From a virus: a stretch of 20,263 bases of DNA. The DNA lies in IMG/VR virus record IMGVR_UViG_3300008627_000080, positions 1 to 20,263 of that record, one strand, 5' to 3'. This document shows positions 8,478 through 15,853 of this stretch, piece by piece (position 1 is the first letter of the stretch; each line of letters starts with the position of its first letter). A model generated the notes under the pieces. That model had not been told where the DNA came from and did not search any database. It worked only from the letters and a program-made list of their open reading frames with translations. Made by a program: the position numbers and the translations under genes.

Positions 8478-9287
8478 ATGGCTGTAAAACGAAATTATTT
8501 AAACAATAAAGATATTTTAAAACAAATACATTTATCAAAACAGACATATTGTGCATATACACATGATAAATTTAAGGATTACGATTTAATTGTAGCAGAA
8601 CATGTTAATTGTATTGATATTGAAGATTTAACAGACGAAAATAAAGAAGAGGCAATTACCAATCGTAAAAAACGATTAGAAATTGACAAGGATGTAGAAG
8701 TAGAAATTGATCCAAATGATATTGTTTATAGAGTTTATGACTTTGCACACATACCTTTAGAACCAGGCAGAAAAAATAAACCTAAAACAATAGCGGATCA
8801 TCATGCTAAAGTAAATTTTCCTCCTTTTAAACACTATGTTTGGAATCAAAATAAAAACAGATATAAAGAAGTAGCAAGATCACATTGGAAGGGCACTATT
8901 TCTACAGGTAAGTTTTGTGTTGAACATGGATACATGACAGATGAACTTGCTAATATGTGTATGAAACTTACAGAACGATATGCTACACGATCTAATTGGC
9001 GAGGGTACACTTATGTAGATGAAATGCGGTCGCAAGCATTATTGCAACTATCACAAATTTCATTACAATTTGATGAGAGCAAATCACAAAACCCATTTGC
9101 ATATTATACTGCCGCAATTACAAATTCTTTTACACGAGTATTAAATGTCGAAAAACGTAGTCAAAATATACGTGACGATCTACTAGAAAAAGCAGGACAT
9201 AATCCTAGTTATACTAGACAAGTAGCACATCAAATTGCTATTGCTGAAAAAGCAGAAACAGAAAGAAGAGAACGAGGCGAAGTATAA
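8478..9287 (+). CDS. gp55: Late-transcription sigma factor, gp55-like
   Basis: 269 aa, longer than T4 gp55 (about 185 aa). The sigma region 2-like core is at residues 179-227: YVDEMRSQALLQLSQISLQF, then SKSQNPFAYYTAAITNSFTRVLNVEKR. The NPFAYYT and F.R....EK pattern is diagnostic for the gp55 family. The region around residues 139-175 also fits the family's N-terminal part, and roughly 60-90 extra residues of acidic/basic sequence (about 45-135) are inserted before it. It directs RNA polymerase to TATAAATA late promoters, several of which occur in this window. No clear C-terminal hydrophobic/acidic clamp-binding tail is visible; the protein ends in a charged helix. It is the first gene behind a sigma70 promoter. 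Its stop overlaps the next ATG by one base. Confidence 0.8.
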   Translation: MAVKRNYLNNKDILKQIHLSKQTYCAYTHDKFKDYDLIVAEHVNCIDIEDLTDENKEEAITNRKKRLEIDKDVEVEIDPNDIVYRVYDFAHIPLEPGRKNKPKTIADHHAKVNFPPFKHYVWNQNKNRYKEVARSHWKGTISTGKFCVEHGYMTDELANMCMKLTERYATRSNWRGYTYVDEMRSQALLQLSQISLQFDESKSQNPFAYYTAAITNSFTRVLNVEKRSQNIRDDLLEKAGHNPSYTRQVAHQIAIAEKAETERRERGEV

Positions 9288-10045
9288 TGCTTCATAGTAG
9301 AATCGATTTTAATGAAGACATTGCAACAAATGTTAGGTTATTTAATCCGTTTGGACCTAACATGTTTTATATGTCATTAAAAGATCGACATACAGCAGAA
9401 CTGTTAGAAATAATTAATAAACTTAGTAGCCAACAAGATATAAAAGATAAATTAAATGCAATTGGTCAAATTGTTCACGGTACTAAAGGAAAAGAAAATC
9501 AAAAAAATAGTATAGTTGATGGAGAAATGTATCCTATACGTACAGAATTTTTAGAAGAAAATGATAAACAAATTCTTATAGATGTAATTACAAATTTAAC
9601 ATTAACATATGCTCAAATTGTTACTTCTCATGCTAAAGATGATCTTGCATTAAGAGATGATTCTGATGCCATTGAAAAACTAAAAAAAGAAGAAAATGAA
9701 TATGTGGCCGAAATACAAGGTCTTTGGTATGTTAAAATGAAGGCTGGAGATTTTCATATACTACATGAACATTCTACATCTGGAGCAACTATGAGTGGAG
9801 CAATATATTTAGATGTACCTGAGTTACCTTGGCCACAAGGTAATATAAATTGGATTCCTCCTGGCGGAGAAAACACTATGTATAATAGTACATGGCAACT
9901 TAGTCCTAAATCAGGCGATGTTATTATGTGGCCTGCATGGTTATTACATACAGTATATCCATTTAAAAGTGATAAAGAACGAATTATGATTTCTTTTAAT
10001 TCTATTTTATTAACCCAAAAAGGGGAGAAGTATAATGCTTTATAG
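9287..10045 (+). CDS. 2OG-Fe(II) oxygenase, first of a tandem pair
   Basis: 252 aa. The C-terminal half carries a double-stranded beta-helix signature: FHILHEH (His160, His162), SGAIYLDVPE, GDVIMWPAWLLH with distal His221, and ERIMISFN with Arg232, expected to bind the 2-oxoglutarate carboxylate. This resembles the putative 2OG-Fe(II) oxygenase families common in marine T4-like phages. The N-terminal half (FNPFGPN onward) is helical and shared with the next gene. Substrate unknown: a nucleic acid base, amino acid side chain or small molecule are all possible. It starts at TAATG overlapping the gp55 stop, with GAGG about 10 nt upstream, and overlaps its paralogue by 11 nt. Confidence 0.75.
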   Translation: MLHSRIDFNEDIATNVRLFNPFGPNMFYMSLKDRHTAELLEIINKLSSQQDIKDKLNAIGQIVHGTKGKENQKNSIVDGEMYPIRTEFLEENDKQILIDVITNLTLTYAQIVTSHAKDDLALRDDSDAIEKLKKEENEYVAEIQGLWYVKMKAGDFHILHEHSTSGATMSGAIYLDVPELPWPQGNINWIPPGGENTMYNSTWQLSPKSGDVIMWPAWLLHTVYPFKSDKERIMISFNSILLTQKGEKYNAL

Positions 10046-10793
10046 TAATATTAATATTAATTCCGATATTGGAACTGATGCAAGTTTTTTTAATCCATTT
10101 GGTCCTAATATTTTATATTATAAATTACAACCCGATGTTTTAAAAAAAACATTAGATTGTGTAAATGCATACCGAAGTGATCGAGAATATATCGAAGAAT
10201 TAAAAACCAAAGGACAAATAATCCAAGGAACTAGATCACAAGAAAGTCAATCAAATTCTATTGTTAGTGGTGAAATGCTACTAATAGAACAAGAGTTTCA
10301 AGAAAAACATTTTGATAATATTATTCAAGATATTATTAATATAACTAGTTATAATTATGGATTACAATCTGCTAAATTTAGTGTATTCGATATGGGTATG
10401 CGAGATATACAAGACGAATATATAAAAGAAATTGACGAAGATATATCGTCATTGAAAGTTTCTATTAAAGATTGTTGGTTTGTTGTTTTAAAAGAAGGAG
10501 ATTTCCATATTTTACATGAACATCATTATGGAGGAGCAATTCTTAGTGGAGCAATTTATTTAGATGTACCTGAAAAGCCGTGGCCTCAAGGTAATATTAA
10601 TTGGATAGTTAATGGAGTTTCAACTCATATGTTTAACTCTAGTTGGGGATTACAACCAACCACAGGAGATGTTTTTATGTGGCCGTCTTGGATTAAACAT
10701 TCAGTGTATCCTTTTAAAGGAGAAGGAGAACGAATTATGATATCGTTTAATGCAACCCTTTTACGTGCAAGAGATAAAAAAAATGACAAATAA
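10035..10793 (+). CDS. 2OG-Fe(II) oxygenase, second of a tandem pair
   Basis: 252 aa, same length as the preceding gene and collinear with it. Shared blocks include FNPFGPN, GDFHILHEH (His161, His163), SGAIYLDVPE, PWPQGNINWI, GDV.MWP.W..H (His222) and ERIMISFN (Arg233), so both copies keep the metal and 2OG ligands. The C-terminal halves look about two-thirds identical by eye, the N-terminal halves less so. The duplicated segment seems to include the start region: both genes begin gAAGTATAATGCTTyATAGTA. A GGGGAG Shine-Dalgarno precedes the ATG. It overlaps the preceding and following genes by 11 nt each. Retention of two intact copies suggests different substrates or a heteromer. Confidence 0.75.
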   Translation: MLYSNININSDIGTDASFFNPFGPNILYYKLQPDVLKKTLDCVNAYRSDREYIEELKTKGQIIQGTRSQESQSNSIVSGEMLLIEQEFQEKHFDNIIQDIINITSYNYGLQSAKFSVFDMGMRDIQDEYIKEIDEDISSLKVSIKDCWFVVLKEGDFHILHEHHYGGAILSGAIYLDVPEKPWPQGNINWIVNGVSTHMFNSSWGLQPTTGDVFMWPSWIKHSVYPFKGEGERIMISFNATLLRARDKKNDK

Positions 10794-11811
10794 TTTATTT
10801 AAAAAAGTAGCATGTTTTACAGATATACATTTTGGTTTAAGAAATAATAGTAGATTACACAATACAGATTGTGAAGAATTTATTAAATGGTTTATTGAAG
10901 AAGCTAAAAAAGAAAAATGTGAAACTTGTATATTTTTAGGTGATTGGCATCATCATAGGGCATCTATTAATGTTAGCACATTAAATTATACAATGTCTAA
11001 TTTAGAATTTTTATCTAAAGCATTTACAAATGTATTTGTTATAATGGGCAATCATGATTTATTTTACAGAGATAAACGAGAAATTAATAGTGTAGCATTT
11101 GGTGGATTATATGATAATGTACATATTGTAAATAGTATTTTTACAGAAGGTGATGTTAGCATTGTTCCATGGTTGGTACAAGACGAATGGAAGGAAATGC
11201 CTAATATAAAATCTAGGTATATATTTGGTCATTTCGAATTAGGCGGATTTCAAATGAATCAACTTGTAGCAATGCCAGAAAATGGAGGATTGGGACAACA
11301 ACATTTTAAAAATCAAGAATATGTTTTTAGCGGTCACTTTCATAATAGACAACAACAAAAAAATGTAGTGTATATAGGTAATACTTTTCCACATAATTAT
11401 TCTGATACTTGGCAAGATAATAGAGGAATGATGATATTAGAATGGGGTAAAGAACCACAATATACTGCATGGCCAAATGCACCATCATTTAAAACAATTA
11501 ATCTTAGTAAATTAATTGATGCACCAGAAAAATATTTAAAACCAAAAACATATATAAGAGTAACATTAGACATAGATATTTCATATGAAGAAGCAACTCA
11601 TATTAAACAAGCATTTACAGACGAATATAAATTACGAGAAATAGTATTATTACCAGAACGAGAGGACGAACACGAGGTAGATTGGTCCGAAGGAGAGGTT
11701 CCAAAATTTGAATCTGTAGATCAAATAGTATTAAGCGAACTTTCTACTATTAAATCGACCCATATTGATAACAATAAATTGGTTGACATCTATAACAATC
11801 TGACTGTATAA
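10783..11811 (+). CDS. gp47: Recombination endonuclease subunit gp47 (SbcD/Mre11 family)
   Basis: 342 aa from the ATG at 10783. An in-frame ATG at 10750 lies deep inside the previous gene and precedes no conserved sequence, so the later start is preferred. The metallophosphoesterase motifs are all present: Asp14-x-His16 (FTDIHFG), Gly-Asp54 (LGDWHHH), GNHD at 89-92, GHFE near 149 and GHFH at 184-187. With gp46 it forms the nuclease/ATPase complex that resects DNA ends in T4 recombination-dependent replication. The stop at 11811 is followed by the gp46 ATG at 11821. The 3' end of this gene contains a consensus sigma70 promoter. Confidence 0.93.
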   Translation: MTNNLFKKVACFTDIHFGLRNNSRLHNTDCEEFIKWFIEEAKKEKCETCIFLGDWHHHRASINVSTLNYTMSNLEFLSKAFTNVFVIMGNHDLFYRDKREINSVAFGGLYDNVHIVNSIFTEGDVSIVPWLVQDEWKEMPNIKSRYIFGHFELGGFQMNQLVAMPENGGLGQQHFKNQEYVFSGHFHNRQQQKNVVYIGNTFPHNYSDTWQDNRGMMILEWGKEPQYTAWPNAPSFKTINLSKLIDAPEKYLKPKTYIRVTLDIDISYEEATHIKQAFTDEYKLREIVLLPEREDEHEVDWSEGEVPKFESVDQIVLSELSTIKSTHIDNNKLVDIYNNLTV

Positions 11812-11812
11812 T
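11783..11812 (+). promoter_or_regulatory. Consensus sigma70 promoter inside the 3' end of gp47
   Basis: TTGACA at 11783-11788, an 18-nt spacer, and TATAAT at 11807-11812: all 12 consensus bases. Initiation about 7 nt downstream would be near 11819, two bases before the gp46 ATG. No Shine-Dalgarno precedes that ATG, so a leaderless gp46 message is possible. It overlaps gp47 codons, so chance occurrence in AT-rich DNA cannot be excluded. Confidence 0.55.
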
Positions 11813-11820
11813 AATAGATT

Positions 11821-13554
11821 ATGCTTACTATCAAAGAAATTACCATCAAGAATTTTATGAGTGTTGGTAATGTAACACAAGGAGTTCTTTTAAACGATAC
11901 TGGTTTAACTTTAGTTCTTGGAAACAATTTAGATTTAGGCGGAGACGGGTCACGCAATGGTACAGGAAAAACAACTCTTGTAAATGCGTTATCTTATGGT
12001 CTATTTGGTCTTCCATTAACTAATATCAGACGTGATAATTTAATCAATAAAACCAATGGCAAACATATGCTTGTCACGATTGAATTTTCATGCAATCGTG
12101 TAACGTATAGAATTGAACGAGGACGTAAACCAGGTATATTAAAATTTTATGTTAACGACTCTGAACAAATAGATGAAACAGACGAAGGACAAGGTGAAAG
12201 TAAATTAACACAAAAGCAAATAGATAAAGTTCTAGGTATGACACATAATATGTTTAAACATGTTATGGCACTTAATACATACACAGAACCTTTTCTTGCT
12301 ATGAAACAAAATGATCAACGAAACTTAATAGAAGAATTGTTAGGTATTACTTTACTTTCAGAAAAAGCGGCATTATTAAAAGAATTAGTTAAAGAAACAA
12401 AAGATAACCATAAAGAAGAAGAATACAGAATAGGTGGAATTCAACAAGCAAATGAACAAATAGAAAGTTCTATTAACGATTTACAACGTCGAAGTGATTT
12501 GTGGGACAGGAAGCATAAAGAAAATATAGAAGAATTAAAAAATAAATTACTAGAATTATCTGAAGTAGATATAGATATAGAATTGCAAGCTCATAAGGAC
12601 TTAGAAGCATATAGTGAGCTTCAAAGAAAAACGTCGCAATTAGACGGGAATATTGCACAAATTGACACCAAAATCTCCAAGTTAAATCAAGACCTATCAA
12701 GTATAAAAGATGATGCATGTTACGTATGTGGAAAACCATTAGATGATGAGTTGCATAAAAAACTATTAAAAACAAAAGAAGATAAATTAAAAAATTATAC
12801 AGAAGAAGTGTCTGAGTATAAACGAGAAAGAGAAGACCTAGGATCGTTAGGCAAGCAACCAATTACCCATTATGATAAAATAAGCGATGCATATAATCAC
12901 AAAACAACATTAGATACGTTATCAAATCAATTAGAAAGTAAATTAACAGAAACAAATCAGTACATAGAACAAATAGAAACACTTCAAGATAAAGGATTAC
13001 AAGAAATAAATTGGAACAAAATTAACGAATTAAATAATTTAAAAGAACACCAAGAATTTTTATTAAAGCTTCTTACAAATAAGGATTCTTTTATAAGAAA
13101 GAAGATTATAGACCAAAACTTAGCATATTTAAATACAAGGCTTAAATATTACTTACAAAAACTAGGTCTACCACATTATGTAAATTTTCAAAGTGATTTA
13201 ACTGTAGAAATTACAGAGCATGGAAGAGATTTAGATTTTGATAACTTATCACGAGGAGAGCGTAATAGGCTTATACTAGGTTTAAGTTTCTCGTTTAGGG
13301 ATATATTTGAATCTATGAATACTCCAATTAATTTAATGTTTATAGACGAATTAATTGACTCCGGAATGGACACAACCGGAGTTGAGTCTGCATTGGCTGA
13401 GCTTAAAAGAATTACAAGGGAACGAAATAAAAATATATTTTTAATTTCACATAAAGACGAACTTGTAGGACGAGTAAATGATATATTAAATGTAGTTAAA
13501 GAAGATGGATTTACATCATTTAGTTGCGATAAGGAAGTACTAGAACATGTCTGA
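11821..13554 (+). CDS. gp46: Recombination endonuclease ATPase subunit gp46 (SbcC/Rad50 family)
   Basis: 577 aa. Walker A GSRNGTGKT is at residues 43-51. Long coiled-coil arms (about 190-290 and 315-420) flank a zinc-hook motif CYVC at 300-303, which dimerises Rad50-type proteins. The ABC signature LSRGERNR is near 476 and Walker B NLMFIDEL near 505, followed by an ISHKDE switch region. Length matches T4 gp46 (560 aa). It is the ATPase partner of the gp47 nuclease just upstream. The start codon lacks a Shine-Dalgarno. The stop overlaps the next start (ATGTCTGA, 8 nt). Confidence 0.95.
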   Translation: MLTIKEITIKNFMSVGNVTQGVLLNDTGLTLVLGNNLDLGGDGSRNGTGKTTLVNALSYGLFGLPLTNIRRDNLINKTNGKHMLVTIEFSCNRVTYRIERGRKPGILKFYVNDSEQIDETDEGQGESKLTQKQIDKVLGMTHNMFKHVMALNTYTEPFLAMKQNDQRNLIEELLGITLLSEKAALLKELVKETKDNHKEEEYRIGGIQQANEQIESSINDLQRRSDLWDRKHKENIEELKNKLLELSEVDIDIELQAHKDLEAYSELQRKTSQLDGNIAQIDTKISKLNQDLSSIKDDACYVCGKPLDDELHKKLLKTKEDKLKNYTEEVSEYKREREDLGSLGKQPITHYDKISDAYNHKTTLDTLSNQLESKLTETNQYIEQIETLQDKGLQEINWNKINELNNLKEHQEFLLKLLTNKDSFIRKKIIDQNLAYLNTRLKYYLQKLGLPHYVNFQSDLTVEITEHGRDLDFDNLSRGERNRLILGLSFSFRDIFESMNTPINLMFIDELIDSGMDTTGVESALAELKRITRERNKNIFLISHKDELVGRVNDILNVVKEDGFTSFSCDKEVLEHV

Positions 13555-13750
13555 AACACCATGGATTGATAGAAGATCATTATTAGACATAACTCAACAA
13601 TCTAGAGGAGGAGCTGGATTGGCACCATTAGATATGGGATATGTATACGTCTTTAAAAACGGAGAAACCAGACATTGTTTAGATGACTCGGAGGCATATA
13701 ACTTTTATGCAGATAACAAAGAACGACTTGACTCAGAACCAACAATTTAA
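13547..13750 (+). CDS. Small hypothetical protein
   Basis: 67 aa, unrecognised. The C-terminal half (GYVYVFKNGETRHCLDDSEAYNFYADNKERLDSE) looks like a small beta-hairpin plus helix protein. It overlaps the gp46 3' end by 8 nt, as is typical of coupled phage genes, and is itself overlapped by the DHOD-like gene. No signal peptide or membrane segment. Real coding is supported by tight packing and ordinary composition; function unknown. Confidence 0.6.
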   Translation: MSETPWIDRRSLLDITQQSRGGAGLAPLDMGYVYVFKNGETRHCLDDSEAYNFYADNKERLDSEPTI

Positions 13751-14459
13751 ATTTTTTATAGCGGCCCCGTTTGGCAATTATATTAAACATAAAAATGCAA
13801 TTAATGTTAGAGGTTCTTTTACAATATTACGTAGACCAGGATTAATTAAACAACTATTTAGAACTCTTAGATATGATTTTTCTAAAAAAGGATGGAAGAA
13901 CGAATTAGGACTCCGTAATCCGGGTATAAAACACGGACTTAATAAATACAGAAACAACGGCAAAGAAGTTATAAGTATTGCCGCAATTATGCCTAGAGAT
14001 TGGGGTGACTTTGCAAAAGACATACCCGATCATGTAAACTTAGAATTAAATTTAAGTTGTCCAAATATCGATAAAGTAGAAATAGATTATAAAGCTCTTA
14101 CTAAGTTTTATAATGCATTTTGGGATAATAAACGAGAATGGTGTATAGCCAAAATATCGCCCCTATCTACAGAGGACGAAATCAAGCGATTATTAGACAT
14201 TGGGTTTGGTCAGATCCACTGCTCCAACACCCTCCCTATTACTGGCGGAGGATTGAGCGGAAAGGAATTGATAAGTTACACGATCAAACTCATAGATTAC
14301 ATAAAGACACACTTTCCCTCAGTGAAGATTATCGCAGGAGGAGGGATTGATCATATAGATATTGTAAATTACTATAAAGGTAAAGGTGCAGATTATTTCA
14401 GTTTAGGAACTGTATGTTTTACACCTTGGAAATTATCAAAAATACTTAATGCCAAGTAA
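13707..14459 (+). CDS. Dihydroorotate dehydrogenase-like flavoenzyme (PyrD family)
   Basis: 250 aa from the ATG at 13707, which has GGAGG 12 nt upstream; an ATG at 13683 and a TTG at 13728 are also in frame, so the start is uncertain. A TIM-barrel FMN enzyme is indicated by NELGLRNPG (65-73, orotate loop), NLSCPN (115-120), AKISP with Lys149, HCSNTLP with Asn174, GGLSG, then the phosphate-binding IIAGGGI (208-214) and ADYFSLGTV. Cys118 in NLSCPN is the class 1 catalytic base (class 2 enzymes have Ser). It would oxidise dihydroorotate to orotate for pyrimidine synthesis. It is shorter than cellular enzymes (about 300-340 aa), mainly at the N terminus. It sits in the early DNA-metabolism operon, so it is probably an auxiliary metabolic gene boosting nucleotide supply. 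A relative with another substrate is possible. Confidence 0.75.
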   Translation: MQITKNDLTQNQQFKFFIAAPFGNYIKHKNAINVRGSFTILRRPGLIKQLFRTLRYDFSKKGWKNELGLRNPGIKHGLNKYRNNGKEVISIAAIMPRDWGDFAKDIPDHVNLELNLSCPNIDKVEIDYKALTKFYNAFWDNKREWCIAKISPLSTEDEIKRLLDIGFGQIHCSNTLPITGGGLSGKELISYTIKLIDYIKTHFPSVKIIAGGGIDHIDIVNYYKGKGADYFSLGTVCFTPWKLSKILNAK

Positions 14460-14979
14460 AAGTAAAATAAAAGGCAGTTCATTTGAAAGAGAAATAGCAA
14501 AAGAACTATCGGATTTATATAATGAGAGCTTTGTAAGAACTCCATCGTCGGGTGCTTATGTTGGCGGCTCTAATGTTGCAAGAAAAGATTTTTTATCCGA
14601 GGGTCAGGTACAATCCTTCAGAGGAGACATAATACCACCCGACGACTGGAAATATTTTAATGTTGAATGTAAATCGTATGCTGATTTCCCTTTCCACCAA
14701 TTACTATACCAAGGCGATATTAGACTATTAGATGAATGGATAGAACAAATACTAGAAGTGGCAGAAGAAAAAGATTTAAACTTATTGATACTAAAATTTA
14801 ACCGCAAAGGCAAATACATAGGCTTCCAAGAACACTTACTTAATTCCTCATTTTATACATATAGACACGCAAATTATAAAGGCTGGATTTTTACAAGCTA
14901 CAAAGATTTTATGGAACAAAACAATGGCTCAATTAAATACCTCTCAGTTGAAGGGGTACCACAGCCTCTATTGTCGTAA
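14449..14979 (+). CDS. PD-(D/E)XK nuclease, Holliday-junction-resolvase-like
   Basis: 176 aa. The N-terminal half fits the resolvase/PD-(D/E)XK pattern: GSSFEREIAKEL with Glu13, a basic segment ending in RTPSSGAYVGG, FRGDI with Asp60, and NVECKSY with Glu73 and Lys75. The usual catalytic E...D...ExK set is complete. The C-terminal half holds a helix pair and a KGWIFTSYKDFM strand/helix. It probably cuts branched or recombination DNA; T4 uses gp49 (a different fold) for that job, but this is inference. It overlaps the DHOD-like gene by 11 nt (ATGCCAAGTAA). The structured RNA region begins right after its stop. Confidence 0.7.
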   Translation: MPSKSKIKGSSFEREIAKELSDLYNESFVRTPSSGAYVGGSNVARKDFLSEGQVQSFRGDIIPPDDWKYFNVECKSYADFPFHQLLYQGDIRLLDEWIEQILEVAEEKDLNLLILKFNRKGKYIGFQEHLLNSSFYTYRHANYKGWIFTSYKDFMEQNNGSIKYLSVEGVPQPLLS

Positions 14980-15259
14980 GACCGGTTGAGAACGAGTACG
15001 CTCGTTCGGATCTCCGTGGCAAAAGCAGAAAAAATGAGTAGGCTCTCCTGACAATTGGAACCTACAAGGTATATAAGGTAGATCTAATTGCTTTATATAA
15101 ACCTGCGTTGGATAAGCAGAACGTAAAAAGGTACAGCCCAACCGCCTTAACCTATTTGGTTGTTCTATTAGAATGTGCTATGTCCGAAGGAAATAGTTAT
15201 CTTAGCCTTAAACAGGCTAAGTGTGACTTGACTCTCAGGAAATAGTTAAATAGTAATAG

Positions 15260-15267
15260 TATAAATT
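15260..15267 (+). promoter_or_regulatory. Weak late-promoter-like element (TATAAATT)
   Basis: Seven of eight bases match TATAAATA. Initiation near 15273 would give the HAD gene a leader consisting of the two 3' hairpins. In DNA this AT-rich such a match may be chance. Confidence 0.25.
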
Positions 15268-15317
15268 CGATCTGAATTACGAAGTAATGAAAGATCGTGA
15301 TGAGCTTTAGCTCATCA
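15268..15317 (+). promoter_or_regulatory. Two abutting hairpins just upstream of the HAD ribosome binding site
   Basis: First stem CGATCT/AGATCG with a GA/GAA internal loop and inner ATTAC-GAA-GTAAT (15268-15297). It is followed with no gap by TGATGAGC-TTTA-GCTCATCA (15298-15317). The Shine-Dalgarno AAGGAAGG (15321-15328) follows directly. There is no U-run, so it is not a classical terminator; a processing, mRNA-stability or translation-control element is more likely. Confidence 0.5.
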
Positions 15318-15331
15318 TTAAAGGAAGGTAA

Positions 15332-15853
15332 ATGAAACTAACAGAATTTGATTATCCTCAAATATACTGCGACATGGACGGCGTTTTAGTAGATTTAATA
15401 GAAGGTGCAACAAAAATATTAGGTTATAATTTTGCTGAACGTTATGGTTACGTTTCAGGAAAGCACGAACTATGGGATAAATTAGCAGAAGAAAAATTAT
15501 TTTGGGCAGAGTTACCTCCTATGCCTGATATGAAACAACTTTGGGGATTTATATCAACTTTCCAACCTTATATATTAACCGCTGTTCCTGCTGTTCGGTT
15601 AATATGGGATCCTCCAGCAGGAATTCAAAAAGCAATGTGGTGTGAAAAAAACTTAGGTATTAGCAAAGATAGAGTGTATGCTGTAAAACGCTCAGATAAA
15701 AAACACTTTGCTAAATCGCACGACGGTCGACCTAATATATTAATTGATGACCATCAACAAAATATTAATGAATGGAATAAAGCAGGAGGAAAAGGAATAC
15801 TCCACACATCTGCAAGTAACAGTATTAAACAATTAGAAGGTATTGGCTTCTAA
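15332..15853 (+). CDS. HAD-superfamily 5'(3')-nucleotidase-like phosphatase
   Basis: 173 aa. Motif I is CDMDGVLVD with nucleophile Asp14 and Asp16. Motif II is Thr83 in YILTAVP. Motif III is a Lys in the KRSDKKHFAK segment (119-128). Motif IV is LIDDHQQN with Asp139-Asp140. This is the layout of the NT5C-type deoxyribonucleotidase and related small HAD phosphatases found in many phages. The likely substrate is a nucleotide monophosphate, giving a role in nucleotide pool control with the DHOD-like enzyme; this is inferred. A strong AAGGAAGG ribosome site lies 3 nt before the ATG, behind two hairpins. Its stop overlaps the convergent small ORF by 4 nt. Confidence 0.8.
   Translation: MKLTEFDYPQIYCDMDGVLVDLIEGATKILGYNFAERYGYVSGKHELWDKLAEEKLFWAELPPMPDMKQLWGFISTFQPYILTAVPAVRLIWDPPAGIQKAMWCEKNLGISKDRVYAVKRSDKKHFAKSHDGRPNILIDDHQQNINEWNKAGGKGILHTSASNSIKQLEGIGF

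Larger units (their letters stand above)
14980..15317 (+). ncRNA. Candidate structured non-coding RNA (unidentified class)
   Basis: This stretch has no ORF above a few codons and is visibly more G+C-rich (lines of 40-47%) than neighbouring genes. It contains a series of hairpins: GAACGAG-TACG-CTCGTTC (14990-15007, 7 bp), GTAGG/CCTAC (15038-15042 with 15061-15065), TATATAAGG with CTTTATATA (15070-15078 with 15091-15099, 9 bp), CAACC/GGTTG (15139-15143 with 15158-15162), CTTAGCCT-TAAAC-AGGCTAAG (15201-15221, 8 bp), CGATCT/AGATCG enclosing ATTAC-GAA-GTAAT (15268-15297), and TGATGAGC-TTTA-GCTCATCA (15298-15317). A 12-nt direct repeat AGGAAATAGTTA occurs at 15188 and 15237. It could be an independent RNA or a long structured leader for the HAD gene. 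I see no tRNA, tmRNA, RNase P or group I intron core. Confidence 0.6.

Noticed and set aside
10750-10782. Earlier ATG for gp47
   Set aside because: It lies 44 nt inside the oxygenase gene, and the added 11 residues precede no conserved motif; 10783 gives the usual short overlap.
12473-12862. Antisense open frame of 129 aa within gp46
   Set aside because: It runs opposite strongly conserved gp46 coiled-coil codons and gives a Leu/Tyr-rich composition typical of shadow frames in AT-rich DNA.
14980-15260. tRNA, tmRNA, RNase P RNA or group I intron
   Set aside because: GTTCGGATC at 15003 resembles a T-loop, but position 58 is not A and no acceptor or anticodon arm forms. No tag-peptide frame, no GAGGAAAGTCC-type P4 strand and no P7/J8-7 core was found.
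15268-15297. Hammerhead ribozyme
   Set aside because: CTGA and GAAA flank a stem, but the CTGANGA core is incomplete and no cleavage-site NUH in the correct place was found.
15298-15317. Intrinsic transcription terminator
   Set aside because: The stem is strong but the following bases are TTAAAGG with no T-run, and a ribosome site follows at once.
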